In this document: positions 8,640 through 16,323 of the stretch, piece after piece | How positions within the stretch are numbered: position 1 is the stretch's first letter | Layout: the number at the start of each line of letters is the position of its first letter | Source of the DNA: JBQTHD01 sp052390275 | Lineage (GTDB): Bacteria > Actinomycetota > Acidimicrobiia > Acidimicrobiales > AC-14 | Direction: 5' to 3' | Length of the DNA stretch: 64,000 bases | Assembly: GCA_052390275.1 (NCBI GenBank) | Contig: JBQTHD010000019.1 | Span: 1-64,000 of the forward strand | Program-made: the position numbers and the translations under genes | The notes under the pieces: model-generated | Databases searched by the model: none | Seen by the model: only the letters and a program-made list of their open reading frames with translations | Told to the model about the DNA's origin: nothing

Positions 8640-8908
8640 TGACCTCGGCCGCATCCGCCGAAACCATCCGCCAGGCCCTGATCGGATGGCTGGTCAAACA
8701 CAACCCGGGCCTTGAACCGGCCGGGGTGTCCGATGACTCCCGCCTGATCGAGAACCGCTGGCTCACGTCGGTTCAGATCCTGGACCTCCTCGGCCTGCTG
8801 GAGGAGTTGCGCGAGGAGGCCATCCCACTCGACGCGCTGCGCCCCGGGTCCTTCGCCACCATCGGAGTGATCATCGACACCTTCTTCGGACCCGCGGCTC
8901 GATCATGA
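8639..8908 (+). CDS. Acyl/aminoacyl carrier protein 1
   Basis: An 89-residue four-helix carrier protein. The phosphopantetheine site is most likely Ser44 in LTSVQILDL, so the usual Asp-Ser is Thr-Ser here. Its ATG overlaps the stop of the AurF-type gene (TGATG), and its end overlaps the start of the amino acid:carrier protein ligase gene by four bases. That position makes it the likely partner of the ligase. It is distinct in sequence from the second carrier protein at 12410. Confidence 0.82.
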   Translation: MTSAASAETIRQALIGWLVKHNPGLEPAGVSDDSRLIENRWLTSVQILDLLGLLEELREEAIPLDALRPGSFATIGVIIDTFFGPAARS

Positions 8909-9786
8909 ACCTGCCGGCCGGTCAACCCGGGACACCCGACCCCCTGGTGGCAGCCGGGCCGGGGGGGGTGGCCGTCTTGACCCCGGACCTGGTGGCATTC
9001 CTCGATGGCCTCGATGCCCACCTGGTGGCACTGGCTCGCCGATGGTGGGCGGAGGAGTTCCGGTTCGGGCCGTTGCTGGCGGCCGACGTGGTGGATCGCA
9101 TGGACTGGCTGACCGGGTTTCCCCAGTTGGCCACCTTCCCCGCCACCCTCGACGCCGCACCCGACAACCTCGACGCCTTCTGCGCCGGGCCGCCCCGATC
9201 CGACGACGGGACCATCCGACTCACCTCCCTCGCCCCATTGGCCCAGGTCCTGGCCCCGGCTGCCTGCTATCACCTTTACGACCACCTTGCCGGCGGAAAC
9301 TTCGACACCCCGCAATGGTTCACCGTTCGGGCGCCCTGCTTTCGGCGGGAGGAGGACTATGTGCCCCTGGAGCGCCAGTGGGCCTTCAACATGCGCGAGA
9401 TCGTGTGCGTCGGTCCGCCCGGGCCAACTTCGGACTTCGTTGACGAGGCCACCCTGATGATCTCCGACCTGGCCCGCCATCTCGGACTCGACGTCGACTG
9501 GAACCGGGCGACTGACCCGTTCTTTAGACCCACCCGTCACCCGGGTTACCTGCTGCAGTTGGTGGACCCCACCAAACACGAGTTGCTGTTTCAGAACCGT
9601 CTGGCCCTGGCCTCGACCAACCTGCACCACGACCACTTCGGACGGGCCTTCGCTCTGACCTCCGACGGAAAGCCGGCCCGAACAGCCTGCGTGGCCTTCG
9701 GCCTGGAAAGGTGGGCGGCGGCCATGATGGCCACCCACGGCTCTCCGGATCGTTGGCCGGTGCCGCCGGCCGCCGCCGGTCCGTGA
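8905..9786 (+). CDS. Amino acid:[carrier protein] ligase (truncated SerRS-like)
   Basis: A 293-residue class II aminoacyl-tRNA-synthetase-like catalytic core with no tRNA-binding domain. Motif 2 appears as APCFRREEDYVPLERQWAF, and motif 3 as VAFGLERWAAAM. Candidate zinc ligands are Cys121, Glu165 (NMREI) and Cys262 (TACVAFG), with spacing like that of the atypical SerRS homologues that load glycine or alanine onto carrier proteins instead of tRNA. The specificity cannot be read from sequence. The adjacent, overlapping carrier protein gene supports this role. Confidence 0.83.
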   Translation: MNLPAGQPGTPDPLVAAGPGGVAVLTPDLVAFLDGLDAHLVALARRWWAEEFRFGPLLAADVVDRMDWLTGFPQLATFPATLDAAPDNLDAFCAGPPRSDDGTIRLTSLAPLAQVLAPAACYHLYDHLAGGNFDTPQWFTVRAPCFRREEDYVPLERQWAFNMREIVCVGPPGPTSDFVDEATLMISDLARHLGLDVDWNRATDPFFRPTRHPGYLLQLVDPTKHELLFQNRLALASTNLHHDHFGRAFALTSDGKPARTACVAFGLERWAAAMMATHGSPDRWPVPPAAAGP

Positions 9787-10976
9787 CTTATCGCGTACGC
9801 CCGGACCCCGACAGCGTCCGCTCCGGATCAAGGGACCGCAAGGTTGACCCCGACCCGCTCGGCGGTGCCGGAGCGGAGACCGACGCTCGGCTGGCTGGGC
9901 ATCGCGAGCCCTGGGACGATCGGGTCGTACTGGTGACGGGGGCATCGGGATACCTGGGCGCGCTGGTGGCAGCCAGGTACCGGGCCGCGGGGGCGACCGT
10001 CATCGCCCATGGCCGGCGGCCGGTGCCGATACCACAGGGTTCGGGGCAATGGGTGTCCGTGGTGGGAGACCTGACCAGCGACGACGCTTTCGCCGGACTC
10101 AAGCCATCCTGGCGGCGCCAGATCACCGCCGTAGTCCACGCAGCAGCCCTGACCCGCTTCGACGCCACCGCCGAGGAGGCCGACGCCGTCAACGTCGAAG
10201 GGACGCGCCGAGTGTTGGACCTGGCCTTGGCGTGTGAGAACCTGACCGCCTTCGGGCACTTGAGCACCGTGTACGCCTCGGGGCTGCAGGGCGGCACCAT
10301 CGCCGAGGAACTGAGGCCGGCTACCGCCGGGTTCGCCAACCACTACGAGCGGTCCAAGTCCGAGTCCGAGCATCTGGTGGCTCTGGCCGGCCCGCCGAGG
10401 TGGCGCATCCTGCGGGCCGCCACCGTTATCGCCGACGGCGAGGACGGAACCGTCAGCCAGTACAACGCTTTCCACGAGACCCTCAAACTGTGGTTCGGCG
10501 GACTGCTCCCGCTCATCCCCGGCCGGGCGGCCAGCCCGCTCTACCTGACCACCGGCAACTTCACGGCGGAAGCCATAGTCGCCCTGATGGATCATCCGGC
10601 GGCCGGCGGGCAGGTGTATCACCTGACCCCCACCACCTCGGCCTGCCTCACGCTGGCCCAGGCCGTCGCCCTGGTGTCGGGGACCTTCGGAGAGAGCGCC
10701 GGATACCGAAGGCGGGGAGTCCTGACCCCGCCGCTGGTGGATTGGGCGAGCTTCGAACTCCTCGGCGCCGGGGTGGAGGCCTTCGGCGGGGCCCTGGTCC
10801 GGCGGTCCCTGGCCGCCCTCACGCCCTTCGCCCGCCAACTGGGAGTGGAGAAGGACCTTGTCAACCAGGCCTTTTGCGCGCTGCACCCGCGACAGCATCC
10901 GGACCTCGGCCCCCTGGTCGTGGCGGTGTGCCGTCATCTGATGGCAACGTCGTGGGGACGCCGTGAGGCCGGATGA
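9783..10976 (+). CDS. NAD(P)-dependent reductase/epimerase, thioester-reductase-like SDR
   Basis: The GTG at 9783 overlaps the preceding stop (GTGA) and is the likely start, giving 397 residues. A Rossmann dinucleotide site VTGASGYLGALVA, the LSTVYASG strand and the YxxxK pair (YERSK) mark an extended SDR of the kind seen in male-sterility/thioester reductase domains. In this operon it could release a carrier-bound product by reduction to an aldehyde or alcohol, or act on a keto intermediate. The first 45 residues are low-complexity and may be dispensable. It overlaps the next gene by 14 bases. Confidence 0.8.
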   Translation: MTYRVRPDPDSVRSGSRDRKVDPDPLGGAGAETDARLAGHREPWDDRVVLVTGASGYLGALVAARYRAAGATVIAHGRRPVPIPQGSGQWVSVVGDLTSDDAFAGLKPSWRRQITAVVHAAALTRFDATAEEADAVNVEGTRRVLDLALACENLTAFGHLSTVYASGLQGGTIAEELRPATAGFANHYERSKSESEHLVALAGPPRWRILRAATVIADGEDGTVSQYNAFHETLKLWFGGLLPLIPGRAASPLYLTTGNFTAEAIVALMDHPAAGGQVYHLTPTTSACLTLAQAVALVSGTFGESAGYRRRGVLTPPLVDWASFELLGAGVEAFGGALVRRSLAALTPFARQLGVEKDLVNQAFCALHPRQHPDLGPLVVAVCRHLMATSWGRREAG

Positions 10977-11676
10977 ACTCATCGAGGTGGCCGAGTGGGC
11001 GTCGGCCGCCCTGGGGTGGGAGGTCCGTCTGGCCATGACCACAGACGGCCTGGCCCCCGGGAACATGACGGCGGGGGAGCGGCGGCAGTTTCAGGTATTC
11101 GACTCCCCGCAGCGCCGGGCGGACTGGTCCCGGGGCAGGGCTGCGCTGAAGAACCTTCTGGGCGGGGCCGATACCTCGACGGTGACCTTCCCCCACCCCT
11201 GGCTGTCGATCTCGCACTCCGGGTCGGTGGCCGTGGCCGCCGCTCTTCCCGGGCTGGGGGACGCCGCCTGCGGGCCTGGACTGGGAGTGGACTATGAGGC
11301 TTCGCGCTCCGTCGACGACCGGGCGATCCGGTTCTTCCTCCACCCCCATGAGGTTCCGGAGGCGGGTGCGAGCCGTTCCCCCGGCGGCGATGCCACGTTC
11401 CGTCCACTCGGATTCCCGGGGGCCGGTTGCCCGCCGAGGTCGACCGACCCGCCGGCGGGGTGCCTGCTGGCCGCATGGACTGCCAAAGAGGCTCTCTTCA
11501 AAGCGTCCGGTCCCGCCAACCAGGGACGGACTCTCCTCGATGTCCACCTCACCGGCCCGGCTGCGCCCATGGGGCGGGCGATCGGGCCTGCCGGCTCGGA
11601 TATGGCCTACGTGAGCGCCGTGGTGTCTTCCGGATGCCTGTCGGTGGCCGTGGGCCGGAACCGGCCGGTCCGGTGA
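10963..11676 (+). CDS. Sfp-type 4'-phosphopantetheinyl transferase
   Basis: A 237-residue protein starting at GTG 10963. The magnesium and CoA-binding motifs of the Sfp family are present: SISHSG, then GLGVDYE, then WTAKEALFKA. It should convert the apo carrier proteins in this operon to the holo form by transferring phosphopantetheine from CoA to serine. Having its own transferase is typical of a self-contained biosynthetic cluster. An insert rich in Pro and Gly lies between the second and third motif. It overlaps both neighbours. Confidence 0.87.
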   Translation: MRPDELIEVAEWASAALGWEVRLAMTTDGLAPGNMTAGERRQFQVFDSPQRRADWSRGRAALKNLLGGADTSTVTFPHPWLSISHSGSVAVAAALPGLGDAACGPGLGVDYEASRSVDDRAIRFFLHPHEVPEAGASRSPGGDATFRPLGFPGAGCPPRSTDPPAGCLLAAWTAKEALFKASGPANQGRTLLDVHLTGPAAPMGRAIGPAGSDMAYVSAVVSSGCLSVAVGRNRPVR

Positions 11677-12413
11677 AGCGGGGCAGCACAGAACGGGCGG
11701 CCGGGCCGGTCGGCGACGACGAACACTGGCTGCTCAGCTACTACCGGACGTCGGAGATCAACGGGTCCCTGTTCTTCGGCCGGCTGGCCCGCAGCATGCG
11801 CCCGGGTCCCATCCAGCACGACCTGACCCGGCACTTTGCCGATGAGGCCCAACACGCCTGGTACTGGACAGACTGCCTTGCAAAGCTGGATCTTCGACCC
11901 ATCAAGCTCTCCGACGCCTACCAGGACCAGTACCTGGAGGCGGCCGGCCTACCCATGAACCTGATGGAGGTTCTGGCCATCACCCTGGTCTTCGAGCGAC
12001 GGGTGGTGAACCAGTACACCCGTCACCTGGCCGCACCCACCATCCGCCCCGAGGTGGCCACCACCATTGCCACCATCATGGCCGACGAGCGCTGGCACGT
12101 CCGCTGGGTCCGAGACGCCCTGGAACGGATGGAGGAGCGCTACGGCGCCTCCACGGTGGCCGAGACCCTCCATCGCTACAAGGAGGCCGACCGGGAGGTC
12201 TACGCCCACACCCTGGCCGAGCACGAGGCCCGACTGGCCTTCCTGTTCGAGCGTCAAAAAGGGGTTCCGTCGCCGGTTCAGCCGGCCGAGATGAGGATCG
12301 AGGATCGGGTCGGGACCATGGGCGACATCGATCCACATCGGTCAGGGCAACCCGACCCGCCAAGCGCGCAGTCAACCAGCCCGCGATCACTACGCAACGA
12401 GGAGCGGACATGA
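11673..12413 (+). CDS. Ferritin-like diiron protein
   Basis: Starting at GTG 11673, which overlaps the previous stop as GTGA, it has 246 residues. Ligands fit a ferritin-like diiron site: Glu28, Glu58-x2-His61 (DEAQH), Glu108 (VFERR) and Glu139-x2-His142 (DERWH). It could be an oxygenase or desaturase-like enzyme; no closer family is recognised. It is the second diiron protein in the operon and follows the phosphopantetheinyl transferase, so it may perform a second oxidation of the carrier-bound intermediate. The last 40 residues are disordered. Confidence 0.75.
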   Translation: MKRGSTERAAGPVGDDEHWLLSYYRTSEINGSLFFGRLARSMRPGPIQHDLTRHFADEAQHAWYWTDCLAKLDLRPIKLSDAYQDQYLEAAGLPMNLMEVLAITLVFERRVVNQYTRHLAAPTIRPEVATTIATIMADERWHVRWVRDALERMEERYGASTVAETLHRYKEADREVYAHTLAEHEARLAFLFERQKGVPSPVQPAEMRIEDRVGTMGDIDPHRSGQPDPPSAQSTSPRSLRNEERT

Positions 12414-12646
12414 ACCCCACCCCCGAGGACGTCCGGCGGCACATGGCCAAACTCCTTGAGCGGCCCGAGGCCAAGGTGGCCACAGCCGCCGTCCTGACCG
12501 ACCTGGTAGCCGACAGCTTCCGCTTGGTGGAACTGGCCATCGAACTCCAGGACGACTTCGACGTGGTCCTGACCCAGGCCGATCTCTCCGTGATCAACAC
12601 CGTGGGCGACCTGGCCCAGTTGGTGGCCTCTAGGGCGCGGGGCTAG
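12410..12646 (+). CDS. Acyl carrier protein 2
   Basis: A 78-residue carrier protein with the phosphopantetheine site at Ser36 in VADSFRLVEL. Its ATG overlaps the upstream stop by four bases and it closes the nine-gene run. It differs from carrier protein 1 in the motif around the serine, so the two probably hold different substrates, for instance acyl and aminoacyl. Its last 17 bases overlap the end of the convergent CBS-domain gene. Confidence 0.85.
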   Translation: MNPTPEDVRRHMAKLLERPEAKVATAAVLTDLVADSFRLVELAIELQDDFDVVLTQADLSVINTVGDLAQLVASRARG

Positions 12647-13043
12647 ATGCCGGGGTGGAGAGCGAGCGCAGTTGGCCCATGAGGCCGACCACCAGGTCCC
12701 GCATGGAGAAGACGCCCAGCAGGTCACCGTCGTCGTCCACGACGACCAGGTGACGGAAGCCCTTCTCCCGCATGGTCCGGGCCGCCTCGAGCATGTCGGT
12801 CTCGGGCTCCGCAGTCATCAGACGGCCGGAGACGAAGTCGGCCACCGTCAGGCCTTCGTAGCCGCCCTCCCGGGCCACCGCACGCAGGGCGTCCCTGTCG
12901 GTGATAAGGCCGGTGGGTCGGCCGTTGGTGACCACCACCGCCGAGCCCACACCCCTTTCCACCATCAACACCGCCGCCTCGACGAAGGACTCCGTGGCCT
13001 CGACTGTGAGTACCGCCCGGCTCATCAGCGAACCGATCTCCAT
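12630..13043 (-). CDS. Tandem CBS-domain protein
   Basis: The ATG at 13043 has GGAG four bases upstream and starts exactly at a CBS domain; longer upstream frames are unlikely. The 137 residues make two CBS repeats (MSRAVLTVEATESFVEAA and MTAEPETDMLEAARTM, each followed by a VVV strand and an S/TDRD or MRDL end). Stand-alone pairs bind adenine nucleotides and sense energy or redox state, but the target is unknown. It is convergent with the biosynthetic operon and divergent from the nuoF-like gene. Confidence 0.82.
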   Translation of the reverse strand: MEIGSLMSRAVLTVEATESFVEAAVLMVERGVGSAVVVTNGRPTGLITDRDALRAVAREGGYEGLTVADFVSGRLMTAEPETDMLEAARTMREKGFRHLVVVDDDGDLLGVFSMRDLVVGLMGQLRSLSTPASSPAP

Positions 13044-13057
13044 GGGTCTCCTCTGTG

Positions 13058-13113
13058 CTTGATCGTCCCGACTTGATCGTCCCGGTTTGACCGTCCCGGT
13101 TTGACCGTCCCGT
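13058..13113. repeat. Four tandem 14-base repeats
   Basis: Four direct units of 14 bases run from 13058 to 13113, alternating CTTGATCGTCCCG and TTTGACCGTCCCG with a final A, G, G or T. They lie just upstream of the CBS gene start. The period is not a multiple of three and no gene is read through them. They could be slippage products or repeated binding sites. The rest of 13114-13307 holds no recognised gene. Confidence 0.85.
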
Positions 13114-13307
13114 GGATGGGCCGGCAAATGGGGTGGAAAACGGCATCCGCAAGGACCGGCTGACCCTACCAAAGGGCCTGGTTGAGAGCCCGGTGAGTGT
13201 CGCCTCCCCTTTCAACGGGGCTGCCCCCCCGCTGGCACCGGGCAACGAGAAGGGGGCGGAGCGGACCTTCCTGGCGGGTGCTGGGCCTACGGGGCCGGGC
13301 GCAGAAG

Positions 13308-13325
13308 TTGTGAACGTGAACACAA
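13308..13325. promoter_or_regulatory. Degenerate Rex-like site upstream of nuoF-like gene
   Basis: TTGTGAACGTGAACACAA keeps both outer arms of the Rex consensus (TTGTGAA-N4-TTCACAA) but has AA instead of TT in the right half. A TAGTTT hexamer at 13340-13345 could be the -10 region, six bases before the ATG at 13352, so the site would cover the -35 region. A perfect Rex-type site stands before cydA in the same window, which supports a shared NADH/NAD response. Confidence 0.45.
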
Positions 13326-13351
13326 TCACCAGCCAGGACTAGTTTGCTTCC

Positions 13352-14764
13352 ATGCCATTGGTCCACCGGGTCCTGTATCCCCGGGCCATCGTGTCCCTGG
13401 AGGACCATGTGGGCCGGGGTGGAGGCAAAGGCCTGGCCGCCGCCCGGGACATGACGCCCGATCAGATCATCGAGGCGGTGTTGGCCTCGGGCCTGCGAGG
13501 CCGAGGGGGAGCGGGCTTTCCCACCGGCCGCAAGTGGCGCACGGTGGCCGACAACGCGGCCGGGGTCGGCCCCCCGACGGTGGTTGTCAACGCAGCGGAG
13601 GGAGAGCCGGGAACCCTCAAGGACCGCACCATCCTGCGCCGCAACCCCTTTGGAGTGGTGGAGGGCGCGTTGGTGGCAGCCCGGGCCACCGGGGCTGACC
13701 TGATCGTCTTCGCCACCAAGGAGGCGTTCTCCGGCGAGGTCGACCGGCTTCGGGAGGCGGTGGAACAGGCCGAGGACGCCGGTTGGTCCGAAGGCGTGGC
13801 CATGACCGTCTTTGAGGGCCCCGACGAGTACCTCTACGGCGAGGAGAGCGCGCTGCTGGAAACCATCAGCGGACGCTGGCCCTTCCCCCGGGTGGTGCCG
13901 ACCTTTCGCCGGGGGGTCACCGGGGGCGAGGGTCCCACCCCGCCGGCGCTGGTCAACAACACCGAGACCCTGGCCAACGTTGCCCGGATCGTGGCCCGAG
14001 GATCGGCCTGGTTCCGCACCATGGGTACCGAGGAGTCCCCGGGCACCGCCGTCTGCACCGTCACCGGCGACACCCACCATCACGGCGTCGGCGAGGTCCA
14101 GATGGGCACACCCTTGGGGGAGGTGATCGAGTTGATCGGCGGCGGGCCCAGGGAGGGTCGCAAGATCAAGGCGGTCATGTCCGGGGTGGCCAACGCCATC
14201 ATGGGCCCCGAAGCCCTCGACGCCCCGGTCAGCTACGAGGGGTTGCGGGGCGCGGGCAGCGGCATCGGGTCCGCCGGGTTCATCGTCTTCGACGAAACAG
14301 CCGACATGGTGGCGGTCGCGGCGGGGGTATCGAGGTTCTTGGCGGTGGAGTCCTGCGGCCAGTGCGCGCCCTGCAAGATCGACGGGGCCAGCCTGGCCCA
14401 GACGCTGTTGAAGATTGCGGCGTCGCAGGCCATCGACCACGACCGCCAGTTGCTCGACCGCAAACTCTCCACGGTGGCCGACCGGGCCCGCTGCTTCTTG
14501 GCCACCCAGCAGCAGGTGATGATCACCAGCATCCTGTCCAGGTTCCCCGAAGAGTTCGAGGGCCGAATGGACCGCAGCCGCGAACCGGTGTCCTCCGCCC
14601 TGATCTCTGAACTGATCGACATCCGCAACGGCAAAGCCGTTCTCGACGAACGCCATCGCCGCAAGCAGCCCGACTGGACCTACAACAAGCGGGACTCGGG
14701 CACCGTCCCGGTTGAGCGCTACGCCAGCCTTACCCCCCCCTGGGGCCTCGGCGCCCTCGCCTGA
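13352..14764 (+). CDS. NuoF-like NADH-binding flavoprotein (51 kDa subunit family)
   Basis: A 470-residue protein with the FMN/NADH glycine-rich motif RGRGGAGFPTGRKW, AEGEPGTLKDR, the GEESALLETI segment and a 4Fe-4S site CGQCAPC plus a later Cys (ARCFLATQ). It should take electrons from NADH through FMN. No nuoE, nuoG or other complex I gene is adjacent, so its partner may be elsewhere, or it may serve a different NAD-linked reductase. A possible leaderless promoter and a degenerate Rex-like box precede it. Confidence 0.82.
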   Translation: MPLVHRVLYPRAIVSLEDHVGRGGGKGLAAARDMTPDQIIEAVLASGLRGRGGAGFPTGRKWRTVADNAAGVGPPTVVVNAAEGEPGTLKDRTILRRNPFGVVEGALVAARATGADLIVFATKEAFSGEVDRLREAVEQAEDAGWSEGVAMTVFEGPDEYLYGEESALLETISGRWPFPRVVPTFRRGVTGGEGPTPPALVNNTETLANVARIVARGSAWFRTMGTEESPGTAVCTVTGDTHHHGVGEVQMGTPLGEVIELIGGGPREGRKIKAVMSGVANAIMGPEALDAPVSYEGLRGAGSGIGSAGFIVFDETADMVAVAAGVSRFLAVESCGQCAPCKIDGASLAQTLLKIAASQAIDHDRQLLDRKLSTVADRARCFLATQQQVMITSILSRFPEEFEGRMDRSREPVSSALISELIDIRNGKAVLDERHRRKQPDWTYNKRDSGTVPVERYASLTPPWGLGALA

Positions 14765-14845
14765 CCCTTCGTGGCGCACAGCCGAACGATCAGCCGTAGG
14801 CCGGGTCGGCTTCTGCCTCTTTGAACCCCGGACGGGGTCGACCCG

Positions 14846-15229
14846 TCAGACCGTGGCCCGGCGGGTGGTGACGGCTCGGGCGGCCAGGATGGCGACGATG
14901 GCGCCGACTTCGGCGGCCACCGTCTGGGCCGCCTCGGGGGTCCATCCCTCCAAGAAGCCGAAAAAACCAACGGTGCGAGACAGGGTCAGCGCCACCAGGG
15001 AGGACACCGCCAGGCCCAGACCGGCGGCGACCACCCAGCGGTTGACGCTGACGACCACGGCCACCGCCACCAGAACCGAGGCGGCGGCGTTGACCAAGAA
15101 TGACGGCCCCACCACCGGAATCGCCCGGTAGGTCTGGGACCACAGGGACAGATGGATCGCACCGCCGGCCAGCACCAGCGCCGCCGCTATCAGTCGAGGT
15201 GTGAATGCCAACAAGCGTCCCGAAGTCAT
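14846..15229 (-). CDS. Small four-helix membrane protein next to cydAB
   Basis: A 127-residue protein with about four predicted membrane helices and a GGAIHLSLW segment in the first hairpin. No family is recognised with certainty; similar small proteins often accompany actinobacterial terminal oxidase or heme genes. It starts eight bases after the cydB stop and so is probably the last gene of the cyd operon. A helper role in oxidase assembly is only a guess. The 80 bases between its end and the convergent nuoF-like gene show nothing notable. Confidence 0.6.
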   Translation of the reverse strand: MTSGRLLAFTPRLIAAALVLAGGAIHLSLWSQTYRAIPVVGPSFLVNAAASVLVAVAVVVSVNRWVVAAGLGLAVSSLVALTLSRTVGFFGFLEGWTPEAAQTVAAEVGAIVAILAARAVTTRRATV

Positions 15230-15236
15230 CGTTCCT

Positions 15237-16295
15237 CTACGGAGCCGCCGGCTGAGCCGTACGGGCCGGGCCGGTCGACGCTTCGTCCAGGTCCCCGCGC
15301 TGGGCCATCCACAGCAACACCACCAGGGCGGGAATGAACAGGACGGCCCCGATGGCCAGGCTGATGAGCATGGCCACCAGCGCTGCCCGGCTGCCGGCGG
15401 CGGCTTCGATGCTCAACTGCCCAACCAGCATCTCCGGGTACTGCCCGGCCGCCCATCCCCACAGCACGGCACCCACGGCGACGGCCGCGCTCCATCGGCT
15501 GAGCCGGTAGCGACGGGCCGCCAGGAGCCAGAAGGAGGTTCCCGCCCCCGCCGCCGACACAACCAGCAGCGGCAGAGCCCGACCCGAAAGACCGTCGAAG
15601 AGTCGGGGGGCGTCGGAGGCGAGCACGGCGATTCCGACCAGGGCCACCACCCCCGATAACACCCCCGTGGCCATGGCCCGGCGCCGGAACGCCTCCGCCA
15701 GAAGGGTCTCCTGGCGACGGGCGGCCTCGGCGGTCAGGTAGGTGGCCGCCAGATAGGCGCAGACCAGCACGGCCATCGTCCCCCCCAACATCGAAGTCGG
15801 GTTCCACCAGGAGCCGATGGGATCGATGGGAGCGGCCGCCGCTCCCCGTTGGTAGGCGGTCACCCGCCCGGAGGCCACCGCTCCCACCACCGTCCCGAGG
15901 AAGAACGGAGTCAGGACAGACGAGAGGGCAAAGGCCACGCCGTAGGTCCGCTTGGTGGCGATCGGCACCACCGCCTTGCGAAAGGCAAACGCCGAGCCCC
16001 TGGCGATGATGCCCACAGCCGCCAACGTGAGGGGGATGTACAACGTTCCCATGACCGCCGCGAAGGCGGAGGGAAACCCGCTCCACAAGATGACCAGGGC
16101 GAAGATCAGCCAGACGTGGTTGGCCTCCCACACGGGCCCGATGGACTTCTCGATGAGGGCCCGGGCCGGCGCCCCCGAGCGGGTGCGGCCCGAGAGCAGG
16201 TCCCAGATTCCGGCTCCGAAGTCAGCCCCGCCGAAGACGGCGTAGAGCGTGCCTCCGGCGAACATCACCACCAGCACCCCCTCGGCCAGGGTCAT
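15237..16295 (-). CDS. cydB: Cytochrome bd quinol oxidase subunit II
   Basis: From ATG 16295 (MTLAEGVLVVMFAGGTLYAVFG) the protein has 352 residues and about eight membrane helices. It shows CydB hallmarks: FGGADFGAGIWDLL, the conserved PVWEANHVWLIFALVILW, and FRKAV. Together with CydA it forms the bd-type oxidase that reduces oxygen with quinol at high affinity. It follows cydA by 28 bases. Its expected regulator binding site is the Rex box upstream of cydA. Confidence 0.92.
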   Translation of the reverse strand: MTLAEGVLVVMFAGGTLYAVFGGADFGAGIWDLLSGRTRSGAPARALIEKSIGPVWEANHVWLIFALVILWSGFPSAFAAVMGTLYIPLTLAAVGIIARGSAFAFRKAVVPIATKRTYGVAFALSSVLTPFFLGTVVGAVASGRVTAYQRGAAAAPIDPIGSWWNPTSMLGGTMAVLVCAYLAATYLTAEAARRQETLLAEAFRRRAMATGVLSGVVALVGIAVLASDAPRLFDGLSGRALPLLVVSAAGAGTSFWLLAARRYRLSRWSAAVAVGAVLWGWAAGQYPEMLVGQLSIEAAAGSRAALVAMLISLAIGAVLFIPALVVLLWMAQRGDLDEASTGPARTAQPAAP

Positions 16296-16323
16296 TCGTG
16301 GGCCCCGTTCGCCCCGGCGAGAA

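Noticed and set aside
13166..14779. 537-codon minus-strand open frame opposite the nuoF-like gene
   Set aside because: The plus strand encodes a complete NuoF-like protein with all motifs; the opposite frame is a GC-rich artefact.
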